From Terriglobales bacterium (GTDB taxonomy: Bacteria; Acidobacteriota; Terriglobia; Terriglobales; Acidobacteriaceae), in the NCBI GenBank assembly GCA_025936825.1, contig JAICSO010000011.1, forward strand, positions 1 through 64,000: 64,000 nucleotides of DNA, given 5' to 3'. Under the pieces are notes generated by a model. The model saw only the letters and a list, made by a program, of their open reading frames with translations, was not told where the DNA came from and searched no databases. The position numbers and the translations under genes were made by a program. Shown here piece by piece: positions 36,896 to 45,187 of the stretch. Numbering within the stretch: the first letter of the stretch is position 1; every line of letters begins with the position of its first letter.

Positions 36896-37293
36896 GTACA
36901 CCTGCCCCAAAGCCGTCAAGTCTGCCCGTGCTGCTCATCGAAGATGAGCCCGCGGTGATGAGCTATGTCCGCGCAGTCCTCGAACGCAGCGGCTACTCGG
37001 TCGTGTGTTGTGAATCCGGAGCGGACGGCCTGCGCCAACTCGAGACCGGAGAATTCCTCGGCGTCGTCTCCGACATGCGAACACCCGGCGGAGTGAATGG
37101 CGCTGACGTTCATGATTGGATAACCGCGAATCGCCCGGAACTGGTGTCTCGCCTGGTGTTCATCACAGGCGACATTGCCAACGAAGACACCGCCTCGACC
37201 TTGCTGCGCACGGGCGTGCCTTGCGTGGAGAAACCATTCCGCGTGCAGCAATTCATTTCAGTGATCGAAAAGACCATGGGGAAGCCGATTTGA
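36892..37293 (+). CDS. Single-domain response regulator
   Basis: 133 residues: VLLIEDEPAVMSYVRAVLER, phosphoacceptor Asp61 in VVSDMRTPGG, ITGD and VEKPF. An ATGA overlap couples it to the kinase, and its stop overlaps the TTG of the sigma-54 activator. An intermediate receiver in a phosphorelay or a phosphate sink are both possible. Confidence 0.9.
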   Translation: MSTPAPKPSSLPVLLIEDEPAVMSYVRAVLERSGYSVVCCESGADGLRQLETGEFLGVVSDMRTPGGVNGADVHDWITANRPELVSRLVFITGDIANEDTASTLLRTGVPCVEKPFRVQQFISVIEKTMGKPI

Positions 37294-38696
37294 GCCAACG
37301 TTTCGCAATTCGTTTTCTAGTCGTTGATGACGAGGAAAGCATCCGCCGTTTGTGTGTCACGGTGGCCGAAGGCATGGGATTCACCTGCATGGAAGCAGCC
37401 ACAGGTGAGGAAGCACTTGCCCTGCTCGAAGAAAATCCGGCGCACATTATTCTGACCGACCTTGTAATGCCCAGAATGTCGGGATTGGAATTTCTCGAAC
37501 GGGTCCGCACCATGCTGCCGCGGGCTGAGATCGCCGTCATGACCGGCCACGGTTCGGTAGAGACTGCAGTTCAGGCGATGAAACTGGGCGCCTACGACTA
37601 CATCACCAAGCCGTTCACGCCGCTGGAAGAATTGCGACTTTTCCTGCGCCGGATGGCAGACAAGGTCGAATTGGTCGAGGAGAACCAGTTCCTGCGCGAA
37701 CGCGTCGATACCGAAACTGGCTTACATGGCATCGTTGGGACGACGCCAAAAATCCAGGAAGTGCTCCGGATGATTGCACGCTTGAAGGACACGCGCACTC
37801 CGGTGTTAATTGTCGGAGAGAGCGGAACCGGAAAAGAGCTTGTCGCTCGCGCCATCCACTTTCGAGGCGCGTTTGCGAATCGGCCATTTGTTGCCGTCGA
37901 CTGCGGCTCCCTAGTTCCTACGCTCATCGAAAGCGAGCTCTTCGGTTACGAAAAGGGCGCATTTACCGGAGCAGTGCGTTCCAAGCCAGGTCTCTTCCAG
38001 TCCGCGAATGGTGGAACCATCTTTCTCGACGAAATTGGCGAATTGCCGTTAGAGATGCAGGCAAAACTTCTCCGCGTGCTGCAGGAAAAAGAAGTGCGCC
38101 CGGTTGGCAGTAATCACAAGATCAAGGTCGACGTGCGAGTGATTGCCGCGACCAACCGTGATCTCGAAGCTGAATATCGAGCAGGTCGTTTCCGCAAGGA
38201 TCTTTACTTCCGCCTGGACGTTGTGACCATTCGCCTGCCTGCCCTGCGCGAGCGCCGCTCTGATGTTCCCATGCTGGTGCACTGGTTCCTGGATCGCCAT
38301 GCGAACGGATCTGAAGTGCAGGTTACTGGCGCTGCCATGAAGTGCCTTCTGCAATATGACTGGCCGGGAAACGTGCGTGAACTCGAGAATTGCATCGAGC
38401 GCGCCACCGCACTGGGTGACGGCAAGATCATCGATGTCGCCGATCTGCCACCGAGCGTGTTATCCCAAGCGCCGATCGATATGAATGCTACACCCACTCA
38501 CAGTTCGGTCACCTCGACCGATCTGGAGGCAATCGAGCGTGCGACTATCCAGCGCGTCTTCGAGCAGGTGAACGGGGATAAAGTCATGGCCGGCAAGATG
38601 CTCGGCATCAGCCGCGCAACCCTGTACCGCAAGCTGAAGCGCTACAACATCGGCCCACAGCAAGATGTTTCCCCTGGCAGCCAGCAGTTGCAATAG
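37290..38696 (+). CDS. NtrC-family sigma-54-dependent response regulator
   Basis: About 468 residues: receiver (FLVVDDEESIRR, Asp57 in IILTDLVMPRMSG), AAA+ domain (Walker A GESGTGKE, the sigma-54 contact loop GAFTGA in YEKGAFTGAV, Walker B GGTIFLDEIGELP) and a Fis-type helix-turn-helix (GKMLGISRATLYRKLKRY). All key elements look intact. TTG 37290 is chosen: GGGGAAG stands 7-13 bp upstream, the receiver starts at once, and it overlaps the previous stop (TTGA). The frame to 37116 is a shadow of the receiver gene. Likely activator of the two sigma-54 promoters seen at 32771 and 38792. Confidence 0.94.
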   Translation: MSQRFAIRFLVVDDEESIRRLCVTVAEGMGFTCMEAATGEEALALLEENPAHIILTDLVMPRMSGLEFLERVRTMLPRAEIAVMTGHGSVETAVQAMKLGAYDYITKPFTPLEELRLFLRRMADKVELVEENQFLRERVDTETGLHGIVGTTPKIQEVLRMIARLKDTRTPVLIVGESGTGKELVARAIHFRGAFANRPFVAVDCGSLVPTLIESELFGYEKGAFTGAVRSKPGLFQSANGGTIFLDEIGELPLEMQAKLLRVLQEKEVRPVGSNHKIKVDVRVIAATNRDLEAEYRAGRFRKDLYFRLDVVTIRLPALRERRSDVPMLVHWFLDRHANGSEVQVTGAAMKCLLQYDWPGNVRELENCIERATALGDGKIIDVADLPPSVLSQAPIDMNATPTHSSVTSTDLEAIERATIQRVFEQVNGDKVMAGKMLGISRATLYRKLKRYNIGPQQDVSPGSQQLQ

Positions 38697-38704
38697 CCAC
38701 CGCT

Positions 38705-38721
38705 TGTGTCATTGTGAGACG
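38705..38721. promoter_or_regulatory. Imperfect inverted repeat TGTGTC-N5-GAGACG, putative activator site
   Basis: Same 6-5-6 layout as the perfect site at 32904-32920, with one mismatch per arm. About 100 bp upstream of the predicted sigma-54 transcript start. A further imperfect pair (AATCTC at 38735 and GAGACA at 38748, spacer 7) follows. Confidence 0.5.
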
Positions 38722-38791
38722 CAGTTGGAGCATCAATCTCTGCGCTTGAGACATTTCCCTTCGCTTTATCAACAACTTAGGCTGTGGGTTT

Positions 38792-38808
38792 TTGGCTCTG
38801 GTCGTGCA
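38792..38808 (+). promoter_or_regulatory. Putative sigma-54 promoter upstream of the unknown gene
   Basis: TTGGCTCTGGTCGTGCA: GG and GC exactly 10 bp apart, with TTGGC at -24 and TGCA at -12. The gene at 38854 begins about 35 bp after the predicted start point. Confidence 0.6.
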
Positions 38809-38853
38809 TGGTCTCATTCAGGCCCACGTGCGTCTGCGAGGGCTGGGAGTCGT

Positions 38854-39792
38854 ATGGCGAAAGCGGAAATCGGCACGGCGGCTCGATGGCAAGCCTGGCG
38901 GCGCCTGCATCCGGTGTATTGCGCCCTGGCGCGCGAGTTCGTGCTTGAGATTCCTCCCTGTGAAGACTTAGCCGCGGTTATCGAGATTCCCTCGGCAGAA
39001 AACGTTACCGAAGCCGAAAGATGGTTTGCAGCGATGGATGGCCGCATTCACATCCATCATCTGCGGCATTTTGCCCAGACGTCGCCCTTAATGAGTGAAG
39101 AGGCTATCAGGGATTTCTTGTCGCACTCTCTCAGCAACCCGCACAAATCGGCTGACGATCGCGACAAGGTCGACTTCCTGGTGGTGCAGTTGGTCGCCAT
39201 GCGATTACCGCCTAGGACCGCAGGACCGGAGATCACGGCAGAGAGCGTAATGAAGCTCTTGGAGCCAGCCGTAGGCTCGGCCGACGGCGAGGCACCGAAA
39301 TTCGTAGATGAACTCGAAAGCATGATTGCGGAGATGAATGGTGCCAAAAGCCTGAACGCGTTCTTCACTTCCCGCATTCTTGAGCGTAGCCGGGAGATCA
39401 AACAATCGAGCGGCGACGACTTCTTTCAGCCATGGGCATTAGCCGCCTTCGCACGCTTCGGATACCTCATTCGTCGACGCTTCTTCCAGCTCATGCAGCA
39501 GGACTTGAATGCCACTCTCGATGGATTGCGAGAACTTGAGGCGCGAGGCATTGCGACTATCGATTGCCGGAAGGCACAGTTCAGTTCAGAAGAACCACTG
39601 CCCCGCATTCGCATGATTTGCCAGTCGTGGCGAGTCATGTTTCAGGCGGAATATTCTTCCGGCCAGCCACTCTGCTTGTTAGTGGACTTAAAGACAGCGA
39701 TCGAACAGGCGCTCATGCAAAACAGAGGTTCACAGGCATCAAAGCTCGCGGCAGCATCGGCTGTTGGCGCTGGTGGCGGGGTTCATAGATAG
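38854..39792 (+). CDS. Unknown protein in the sigma-54/two-component cluster
   Basis: About 312 residues from ATG 38854 (GGGAG upstream). Predominantly helical by eye, no signal peptide or membrane segment, no motif I recognise; notable stretches are CEDLAAVIEIPSAENVTEAE, FFTSRILERSREIKQ and FGYLIRRRFFQLMQQDLNAT. The frame continues to 38665 but would overlap the regulator and span the promoter. Its own sigma-54 promoter and the following His-box protein suggest a role in the same signalling circuit. Confidence 0.75.
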   Translation: MAKAEIGTAARWQAWRRLHPVYCALAREFVLEIPPCEDLAAVIEIPSAENVTEAERWFAAMDGRIHIHHLRHFAQTSPLMSEEAIRDFLSHSLSNPHKSADDRDKVDFLVVQLVAMRLPPRTAGPEITAESVMKLLEPAVGSADGEAPKFVDELESMIAEMNGAKSLNAFFTSRILERSREIKQSSGDDFFQPWALAAFARFGYLIRRRFFQLMQQDLNATLDGLRELEARGIATIDCRKAQFSSEEPLPRIRMICQSWRVMFQAEYSSGQPLCLLVDLKTAIEQALMQNRGSQASKLAAASAVGAGGGVHR

Positions 39793-39814
39793 AAAGTTAG
39801 TTTGGAGTCTTGAA

Positions 39815-40474
39815 GTGGAACGACCAACTGTAGCAATCATTACCGACGACGCAGCATTCGCAAATGCCCTTACCCGGCGCTGGCTCACTGAGCGGGAAGT
39901 CCCTGCCTTCGTCCTAGTGCAGGGCGACTCCGATTTTCAGAACACTTTGGATTTCGACCTGGCGGTGGCAGTTCGACTCGCGCCGGAGAACCTAGCCGCG
40001 GCAGTCAATTCGCTTAACGCCACTAACAAACCGGCGATCCTGGTTTCCTCGTTGAACGGGAATTCTCCACATGGTCCGAAACTGACGGTACTGCCGGAAG
40101 TACTGGAGTGGCCAAATCTGGTGGTGCTCGTTTCCCAGCAGATGCTGCAACGAGAACGCAGCAAGCAAGAATTAAATCGCTTTCAGCAAACCATCGCCGA
40201 ACTGGAGCGGGACGCATCTCTCGGCCGTTTCATGCTCGAAGTGCGGCACAACCTGAATAACGCGCTGACCTCAGTTCTCGGGAATTCCGATCTGATCCTT
40301 CTCGATGCCGAGCAACTACCTGCAACTCTTCGTCAGCAAGTCGAGACCATCCGCAATATGAGCATGCGCATGAATGAAATCATGCACCGCTTTTCGTCTC
40401 TGCAGAAAGAAATGCAACTCATGGAAGAGCAGAGCATGCAGAAGGTATCGAAGGCCGCTGCGGGACGAGGGTAG
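39815..40474 (+). CDS. Degenerate receiver plus kinase-like His box, no ATPase domain
   Basis: About 219 residues from GTG 39815 (GGAG upstream). The N-terminal half (PTVAIITDDAAFANALTRRW through WPNLVVLVSQQ) has the outline of a receiver without a clear phosphoacceptor. The C-terminal half has ASLGRFMLEVRHNLNNALTS then VLGNSDLILL, which closely follows the HisKA H-box pattern (HExxNPLTxILG); the frame stops before any HATPase N-, G- or F-box. It could be a phosphotransfer or dimerisation partner of the big kinase, or a truncated kinase. 22 bp after the preceding gene. Confidence 0.75.
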   Translation: MERPTVAIITDDAAFANALTRRWLTEREVPAFVLVQGDSDFQNTLDFDLAVAVRLAPENLAAAVNSLNATNKPAILVSSLNGNSPHGPKLTVLPEVLEWPNLVVLVSQQMLQRERSKQELNRFQQTIAELERDASLGRFMLEVRHNLNNALTSVLGNSDLILLDAEQLPATLRQQVETIRNMSMRMNEIMHRFSSLQKEMQLMEEQSMQKVSKAAAGRG

Positions 40475-40560
40475 GTCTCAGGTCTCAGGTCTCAGGTTTC
40501 AGGTTTCAGGTTTCAGGTTTCAGGCTTTCGGCTTTAGGCTCTCGCTTTAGGCTCTGGGCA
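40471..40560 (+). repeat. Heptamer repeat island (CAGGTCT / CAGGTTT / GGCTTTA units)
   Basis: Directly after the His-box gene: three CAGGTCT-like units pass into four CAGGTTT-like units, then GGCTTTC/GGCTTTA/GGCTCTC units, all in 7-bp steps. The 363-bp stretch 40475-40837 holds this island, the inverted repeat 40619-40708 and the heptamers at 40804-40835, and no gene. Confidence 0.85.
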
Positions 40561-40618
40561 TTGGTCCCTTGGCCCCCAGACGGCGCCCCCTTCCTCCCAG
40601 CACCCACTTCCTAAAATG

Positions 40619-40708
40619 TCATTCCGAGAACCTTTGGGTTCGAGGAATCTGCAGTTATGTTTGAGTTACGGACTGCAGATTCCTCACCGCTGAAGCGGTT
40701 CGGAATGA
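40619..40708. repeat. 90-bp inverted repeat element (TCATTCCGA family)
   Basis: Outer arms TCATTCCGA (40619-40627) and TCGGAATGA (40700-40708) are perfect; inner arms GAGGAATCTGCAGT (40642-40655) and its complement (40672-40685) are perfect over 14 bp. Related sequences occur at 45188-45251 and 49817-49881. Confidence 0.8.
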
Positions 40709-40803
40709 CAAGTAGTTGCTTGACGATTGTTGGGATTGAACGCTCCAGCGCCCCGAGAGGGACTCCTGTCTGAGCGAAAGGCTAAGAGTTAGTAGCTCTT
40801 CTT

Positions 40804-40835
40804 GACTGAATGCTGAATGCTGACTGCTGAGTGCT
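40804..40835 (+). repeat. Heptamer repeat (GCTGAAT units)
   Basis: GCTGAAT, GCTGAAT, GCTGACT, GCTGAGT in direct succession, ending at the pyrH stop. Confidence 0.8.
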
Positions 40836-40837
40836 CT

Positions 40838-41554
40838 CTACGCACTCACCAGCGAACCAATTTTCTCGCCGCTGAGAACCTTCCGAATATTCCCGTGGCG
40901 GTTCAGGTTGAAGATGATGATAGGAAGATTGTTGTCTTTGCACAGCGAGATCGCGGTCGAGTCCATCACCTTGAGGCCGCGCTTGAGCACTTCCAGGTAC
41001 GTGATCTCGGTGAACTTGGTCGCATCTTTCACGACCATCGGGTCGGCGTCGTAGATGCCGTCAACTTTCGTGGCCTTGAGAATGGCGTCCGCTTTGATTT
41101 CCATCGCTCGCAGCGAGGCAGCTGTATCGGTGGAGAAGTAGGGATTGCCCGTGCCTCCGGCAAAAATCACGATGCGTCCTTTTTCGAGATGGCGGATGGC
41201 GCGGCGGCGGATAAACGGCTCCGCAACCTGGTTCATCTCAATCGCGGATTGCACGCGCGTATGGACGCCCTGCTTTTCGAGCGCGTCCTGCAACGCGAGC
41301 GCATTAATGACCGTGGCCAGCATGCCCATGTGATCGGCGGAGACGCGGTCCATGTCGCGCGCCTGCTCGGCGACGCCGCGGAAGAAATTTCCGCCGCCCA
41401 CGACTATGGCTATCTGCACACCAAGGGAGTTCACGTCGGCTAGCTCAGCGGCGATTTCGTGGATGCGGGAGGTGTCAACGCCGAAGCCTTTGTCAGCGGC
41501 AAGGGCCTCGCCGGAAAGCTTCAGCAGTACGCGCTTGAAGAATGGTTCAGGCAT
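40838..41554 (-). CDS. pyrH: UMP kinase
   Basis: 238 residues, full length for the bacterial hexameric UMP kinase that phosphorylates UMP with ATP. Motifs: [19 protein letters not shown], then [31 protein letters not shown] and [12 protein letters not shown]. Downstream of tsf as in many bacteria, but separated from it by an unknown gene; frr, its usual neighbour, is not seen. Confidence 0.97.
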   Translation of the reverse strand: MPEPFFKRVLLKLSGEALAADKGFGVDTSRIHEIAAELADVNSLGVQIAIVVGGGNFFRGVAEQARDMDRVSADHMGMLATVINALALQDALEKQGVHTRVQSAIEMNQVAEPFIRRRAIRHLEKGRIVIFAGGTGNPYFSTDTAASLRAMEIKADAILKATKVDGIYDADPMVVKDATKFTEITYLEVLKRGLKVMDSTAISLCKDNNLPIIIFNLNRHGNIRKVLSGEKIGSLVSA

Positions 41555-41581
41555 GCTGCTTTATATTACCGCGCTGCGTGC

Positions 41582-41639
41582 CCCGGGGGCTAAAGCCCGG
41601 GTGGTTTTGGTGGCTGTTCGGCACGAGTGAACTCGTGCC
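41582..41639. repeat. Two adjacent hairpins between the unknown gene and pyrH
   Basis: CCCGGG arms at 41582-41587 and 41596-41601, and a near-perfect hairpin GGCACGAGT-GA-ACTCGTGCC at 41620-41639. Neither has a T-tract, so they are more likely dispersed repeats or processing sites than intrinsic terminators. Confidence 0.6.
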
Positions 41640-41669
41640 CTTCCCGGTCGCGCTCGATACAGGCCACTT

Positions 41670-42968
41670 CTAGTACGACCGATGATTGAACGGGTCCTGC
41701 AGGCGCAGGTCGCCTTCAACGGTCTGCATGTCCTCGACGATGGGGGCCAGGCGTACGCGCTGTGGGGCAAATAACCTACGATCGAGCAGTTCCGCTTGCC
41801 ACTGCGGCAACTCCGACATCTTTGCCCACACTAGGCGAAGAATTGGCTCCGGCGCTTTTGACAAGTAATTCTGGTACGCGCAAGCTCCCCATTCGCGGTC
41901 AGGGTGATTGAAGTGATCTCGCAGGACTTCCGCATACTTTGGTGGCAGCCAACGACAAAAAGCGCGAATACGAGAATCATCGGAATCCCACGTAACCAGA
42001 GTACCCCAGGTTTCGAGTTCATCTTCCGGGACTATTTCGGCCAGACGGTCCAAAACCCGTTCCGAAATCCAATCATCGCGAAACATGCCTGAATTAAAGT
42101 AAAGCTGCTGCCAGTCATTTTTGCCGTGCCGCCAAATCCACAGCGAACGTGCAAGGAACTCATCTGTTCCTCGTTCGCGACGAATCTTCAACAGGTCGCA
42201 ACCAAACTCAGCAACTTCCGCAAATGGTGCGGACGCGAGAACAGAATCCATCCACGACTGGTACTCTTCGGGCAAGGCGTGAGGGCGTACGGCTACAGGG
42301 TTTTGGATTGCGATATCTCGCAGGAGGTATGTTAAGAGCCGAAAGCCGCTTGCCTGGGCACTTTCGCGGACGGTCTCATCTGCCTCATGGAGCACGGCGA
42401 TGCTTCGCTGAAGCGAAACGAGCATCGGCTGATAACGAGATTTGATGTCGGTCGAGCGGCGATAGAACTCATCTTCTGGATCGTGAAGCCAGCAGATGTC
42501 GTGTTGTTTGAGTGCCGGACTCCAAACGTCGCGCCAGTTAAGAATCGATTCCAATCTGTCATTAGGGCATGTGTCACACCAGGCCAGCATGAGCGCCTGT
42601 ATAACCATCCGCCGGCCCCAATGCCCCGGCGTATCTGGGGTGATCGGGAACGTCGTCAGTTCATTCCGTCGATCTAGCGGCAGGCGTCGCCCCCACCCGT
42701 AGATTGCGAGTTCCTCAGTCGGGTACGGTTCGAACAATTCAAGACCAGCTGCAGGTGCCAGACGATCCAACAACCAGACGAGCCGTCTGCGACGGAGACT
42801 GGCTTCGTGATCGCGAGCTTCGGGCACACGATTTGAAGCAAACTCATTCTTGGTTGCGGATATTAGTGCGTCCAGAAGTGCAGGGGCATTTCCGTCCCAG
42901 CGATGCCAGATGGGGCCCCCTGCTTCAAGTAGTCTCTCAAGGAACGCAGAACCATTCAGTTGTGACAC
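41670..42968 (-). CDS. Unknown protein between tsf and pyrH
   Basis: 432 residues, soluble, rich in Trp, Arg and Glu. Stretches such as WLLDRLAPAAGLELFEPYPT, WGRRMVIQALMLAWCDTCP and WGTLVTWDSDDSRIRAFCRW are not from a family I know. By eye it is all-helical, perhaps repeat-like. It interrupts the usual tsf-pyrH order, with a strong hairpin before it (43039-43060) and hairpins after it, so it may be a later insertion with its own expression. Confidence 0.7.
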   Translation of the reverse strand: MSQLNGSAFLERLLEAGGPIWHRWDGNAPALLDALISATKNEFASNRVPEARDHEASLRRRRLVWLLDRLAPAAGLELFEPYPTEELAIYGWGRRLPLDRRNELTTFPITPDTPGHWGRRMVIQALMLAWCDTCPNDRLESILNWRDVWSPALKQHDICWLHDPEDEFYRRSTDIKSRYQPMLVSLQRSIAVLHEADETVRESAQASGFRLLTYLLRDIAIQNPVAVRPHALPEEYQSWMDSVLASAPFAEVAEFGCDLLKIRRERGTDEFLARSLWIWRHGKNDWQQLYFNSGMFRDDWISERVLDRLAEIVPEDELETWGTLVTWDSDDSRIRAFCRWLPPKYAEVLRDHFNHPDREWGACAYQNYLSKAPEPILRLVWAKMSELPQWQAELLDRRLFAPQRVRLAPIVEDMQTVEGDLRLQDPFNHRSY

Positions 42969-43038
42969 GCGAAGTAGCGATCCGTCGCGGTAGCGACCTG
43001 TCGCTCAAATTTGACTTTTAGTACATGCCGCAAACGCC

Positions 43039-43060
43039 AAGGGCGCCTTGCGGCGCCCTT
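43039..43060 (-). terminator. GC-rich hairpin just after tsf
   Basis: AAGGGCGCC (43039-43047), TTGC loop, GGCGCCCTT (43052-43060): perfect 9-bp stem starting 4 bp after the tsf stop codon. No long T-tract follows on the minus strand, so termination is likely but not certain. Confidence 0.55.
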
Positions 43061-43064
43061 CAAT

Positions 43065-43721
43065 TTAGTCAGTCTTTGGTTCCGGCTTCGATATGGCTAT
43101 TGTCTCGCCGGCATCGCCGACTTTGAATCGGGCGAAGCGCTTGACCGAGATGTTCTCGCCCAGCTTGCCGATCTTGGTCGCGATCAGTTGCGATATCGAG
43201 ATGGTCTGGTCCTTAATGAAGGGTTGTTCGTAGAGGCAAACGTCTCCATAGAACTTTTCCATCCGGCCCACAACCATCTTTTCTGCGATGTTGGCGGGCT
43301 TGCCGCTCGCGATCGCCTGTGCCTTGTAGATTTCCCGCTCACGCTCGAAATCCGCGGCGGAGACGTCCTCTTTCCGAATGTACTTCGGATCGCTGGCCGC
43401 GATGTGCATGGCGACGTCGTGCACCAGTTCCTTGAAGTCGTCGGTGCGGGCGACGAAATCGCTCTCGCAATTGATTTCAACCAGCACGCCAATCTTGCCG
43501 CCGGCATGGATGTAGCTGGCAACGGAGCCTTCGCTGGTCACGCGCGCGGCTTTCTTCTGCGCGCTGGCTGCGCCGGTCTTGCGGAGAATGATGACGGCCT
43601 TCTCCATGTCGCCGCCGGCCTCGGTGAGGGCCTTTTTGCAATCCATCATGGGGGCGCCGGTGAGATCGCGAAGTTCTTTGACTTGTGCTGCGGTAATGTT
43701 GTTCACAGTAGTTGTGCTCAT
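43065..43721 (-). CDS. tsf: Elongation factor Ts
   Basis: 218 residues, the short EF-Ts type. N-terminal UBA-like domain (VKELRDLTGAPMMDCKKALT), then the core with GKIGVLVEINCESDFVARTD. Exchanges GDP on EF-Tu. The nearest purine-rich motif, AAGGA, lies 12 bp before the ATG and is part of a 7-bp tandem repeat (43731-43761). Confidence 0.97.
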   Translation of the reverse strand: MSTTTVNNITAAQVKELRDLTGAPMMDCKKALTEAGGDMEKAVIILRKTGAASAQKKAARVTSEGSVASYIHAGGKIGVLVEINCESDFVARTDDFKELVHDVAMHIAASDPKYIRKEDVSAADFEREREIYKAQAIASGKPANIAEKMVVGRMEKFYGDVCLYEQPFIKDQTISISQLIATKIGKLGENISVKRFARFKVGDAGETIAISKPEPKTD

Positions 43722-43730
43722 AATCGTCGT

Positions 43731-43761
43731 TGGTCCTTGGTCCTTGGTCCTTGGTTGTTGG
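43731..43761 (-). repeat. Heptamer repeat carrying AAGGA in the tsf leader
   Basis: Minus strand: AAGGACC repeated three times, preceded by CCAACAA. The copy nearest the start codon (43734-43738) is the only Shine-Dalgarno-like sequence before tsf. Confidence 0.75.
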
Positions 43762-43890
43762 CAAAACCTGAACCAACAATTGTCCTTACAAAATTTTACC
43801 CGCGCCTACAGCTTGCTCGCGCGGGCCCTAACCTTCTGAATGATTAGATTCGTGCCGTCCCCTTCGGGACTCAATCGTGGTGCGAGCTTA

Positions 43891-43910
43891 CCCAGGACTT
43901 ACGTCCTGGG
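43891..43910. repeat. Perfect hairpin between rpsB and tsf
   Basis: CCCAGGAC-TTAC-GTCCTGGG, 8-bp stem with a 4-base loop. Confidence 0.7.
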
Positions 43911-44013
43911 CTGTTTAAATGCCGCCCTACCGGGCTTGGATTAACCATGGCAATCGGGCATCGTTCAATTGCAAAATCATTGTGGCTTTCTGCGAATACC
44001 TGAGGCCGCTTTT

Positions 44014-44055
44014 GCGTACGACGTACGACGGAGATTCCCAACAGCCAACAGCCGA
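44014..44055 (+). repeat. Heptamer repeats just after rpsB (GTACGAC and CCAACAG units)
   Basis: GTACGAC occurs twice in tandem near 44016, then CCAACAG twice at 44037-44055, ending 2 bp from the rpsB stop codon. Both have a 7-bp period. Confidence 0.65.
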
Positions 44056-44056
44056 T

Positions 44057-44986
44057 TTAGAACGTCTGATGCTCGACTTCCGGCGTCTCGGTCGCCTCAG
44101 CACTTTCGGCTGTTGCCGCCTTCTTCCGCGTCCCTGGCCCAAGCACGTCTTCCATGCTGATGTCCTCGGGATTCTCTCCCGGGAACTCGGCGCCTTCTGT
44201 GCCGTAGGAAGCAGCGCCTTCAACCGGAGGCTCAACCGCGGCAGCTTCTGCCTGCTGTGCTTCGCCAACGCCCGCCGCCAGGTCAGCGGTCTGCTTGTCA
44301 TTCAGCAACTGCGAGCCTTCAACCACGGAATCCGCAATCTTCGACGCGAACAAACGAATCGCGCGCAGCGCGTCATCGTTGCCTGGGATCACGTAATCCA
44401 CTTCGGTCGGATCGCAATTTGTATCAACCACGGCGACCACCGGAATGCCCAGCTTGCGGGCTTCGCGCACGGCGATCTGCTCTTTGTTGGAGTCGATAAC
44501 GAACACCGCATCCGGCAACCGGCTGAGGTTCTTGATGCCCGCCAGGTTCGCCTGCAGGTGCTTGCGCTCGCGTTCCAGCTTGATAACTTCTTTTTTCGGC
44601 AGCAGCTCGTAGCGGCCATCGGTCGCCATGTCGTCGAGCTCTTTCAGCCGCTTCACAGACTTCTGCACAGTCACCCAATTGGTGAGCAGTCCGCCCAGCC
44701 AGCGCTGGTTGATGTAGAAACTTCCGGCGCGCGTCGCTTCTTCAGCGATTGCGTCCTGCGCCTGCCGCTTGGTTCCAACGAAGAGGATCGTTTTGCCCTC
44801 AGCCGTCAGGTCAGCGACGAACTTCGACGCTTCTTTGAACATCTTCAACGTCTTCTGCAGATCGATGATGTAAATGCCGTTGCGCTCGCCGAAGATGAAC
44901 TCCTTCATCTTGGGGTTCCAGCGCTTCGTCTGATGCCCGAAGTGAACACCCGCTTCGAGCAACTCTTTCATGGTGATGTTAGCCAA
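44057..44986 (-). CDS. rpsB: 30S ribosomal protein S2
   Basis: 309 residues. S2 motifs: [20 protein letters not shown], then [35 protein letters not shown] and [20 protein letters not shown]. The last 65 residues are an acidic Ala/Glu-rich extension (ending PEVEHQTF) beyond the usual S2 core. The start is TTG 44986 with a perfect AAAGGAGG five bases upstream (44991-44998 on the complementary strand); the internal ATG five codons later lacks that spacing. Confidence 0.97.
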   Translation of the reverse strand: MANITMKELLEAGVHFGHQTKRWNPKMKEFIFGERNGIYIIDLQKTLKMFKEASKFVADLTAEGKTILFVGTKRQAQDAIAEEATRAGSFYINQRWLGGLLTNWVTVQKSVKRLKELDDMATDGRYELLPKKEVIKLERERKHLQANLAGIKNLSRLPDAVFVIDSNKEQIAVREARKLGIPVVAVVDTNCDPTEVDYVIPGNDDALRAIRLFASKIADSVVEGSQLLNDKQTADLAAGVGEAQQAEAAAVEPPVEGAASYGTEGAEFPGENPEDISMEDVLGPGTRKKAATAESAEATETPEVEHQTF

Positions 44987-45018
44987 ACGACCTCCTTTGT
45001 AGTCTGCATCCGGGGAAG

Positions 45019-45090
45019 TCAGTTTCCAGTTTCAAGTTTCCAATTTCAAGAACCACCGAAACCGAAACTTGAAACCCGAAACTTGAACCC
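45019..45090. repeat. Heptamer repeat island with inverted halves
   Basis: CAGTTTC, CAGTTTC, AAGTTTC, CAATTTC followed by the complementary series GAAACTT, GAAACCC, GAAACTT, so the transcript could fold. With 45143-45178, 45188-45251 and the looser repeats at 45258-45316 it fills the 334-bp rpsI-rpsB gap; no gene is seen there. Confidence 0.8.
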
Positions 45091-45142
45091 GTTCCGGATT
45101 GCTTTCCCGTCCCCGCACTCTGGAGCACGGGAAGAATAAATT

Positions 45143-45178
45143 CAGCTTTTAGCTACTAGCTTTTAGCTCTTAGCTAAA
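45143..45178 (+). repeat. Heptamer repeat (AGCTTTT units)
   Basis: AGCTTTT, AGCTACT, AGCTTTT, AGCTCTT, AGCTAAA in direct 7-bp steps. Confidence 0.8.
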
Positions 45179-45187
45179 ACACAACCT

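Noticed and set aside
37116-37289. 58-residue extension of the sigma-54 activator
   Set aside because: It is an out-of-frame reading of the preceding receiver gene; the TTG at 37290 has a ribosome binding site and starts the receiver domain at once.
40471-40560. CRISPR-like array
   Set aside because: The units are 7 bp and contiguous, without spacers or cas genes.
43919-45139. Plus-strand frame of about 406 codons
   Set aside because: It lies antisense to rpsB and runs through heptamer repeats; rpsB is unmistakable, so this is a shadow.
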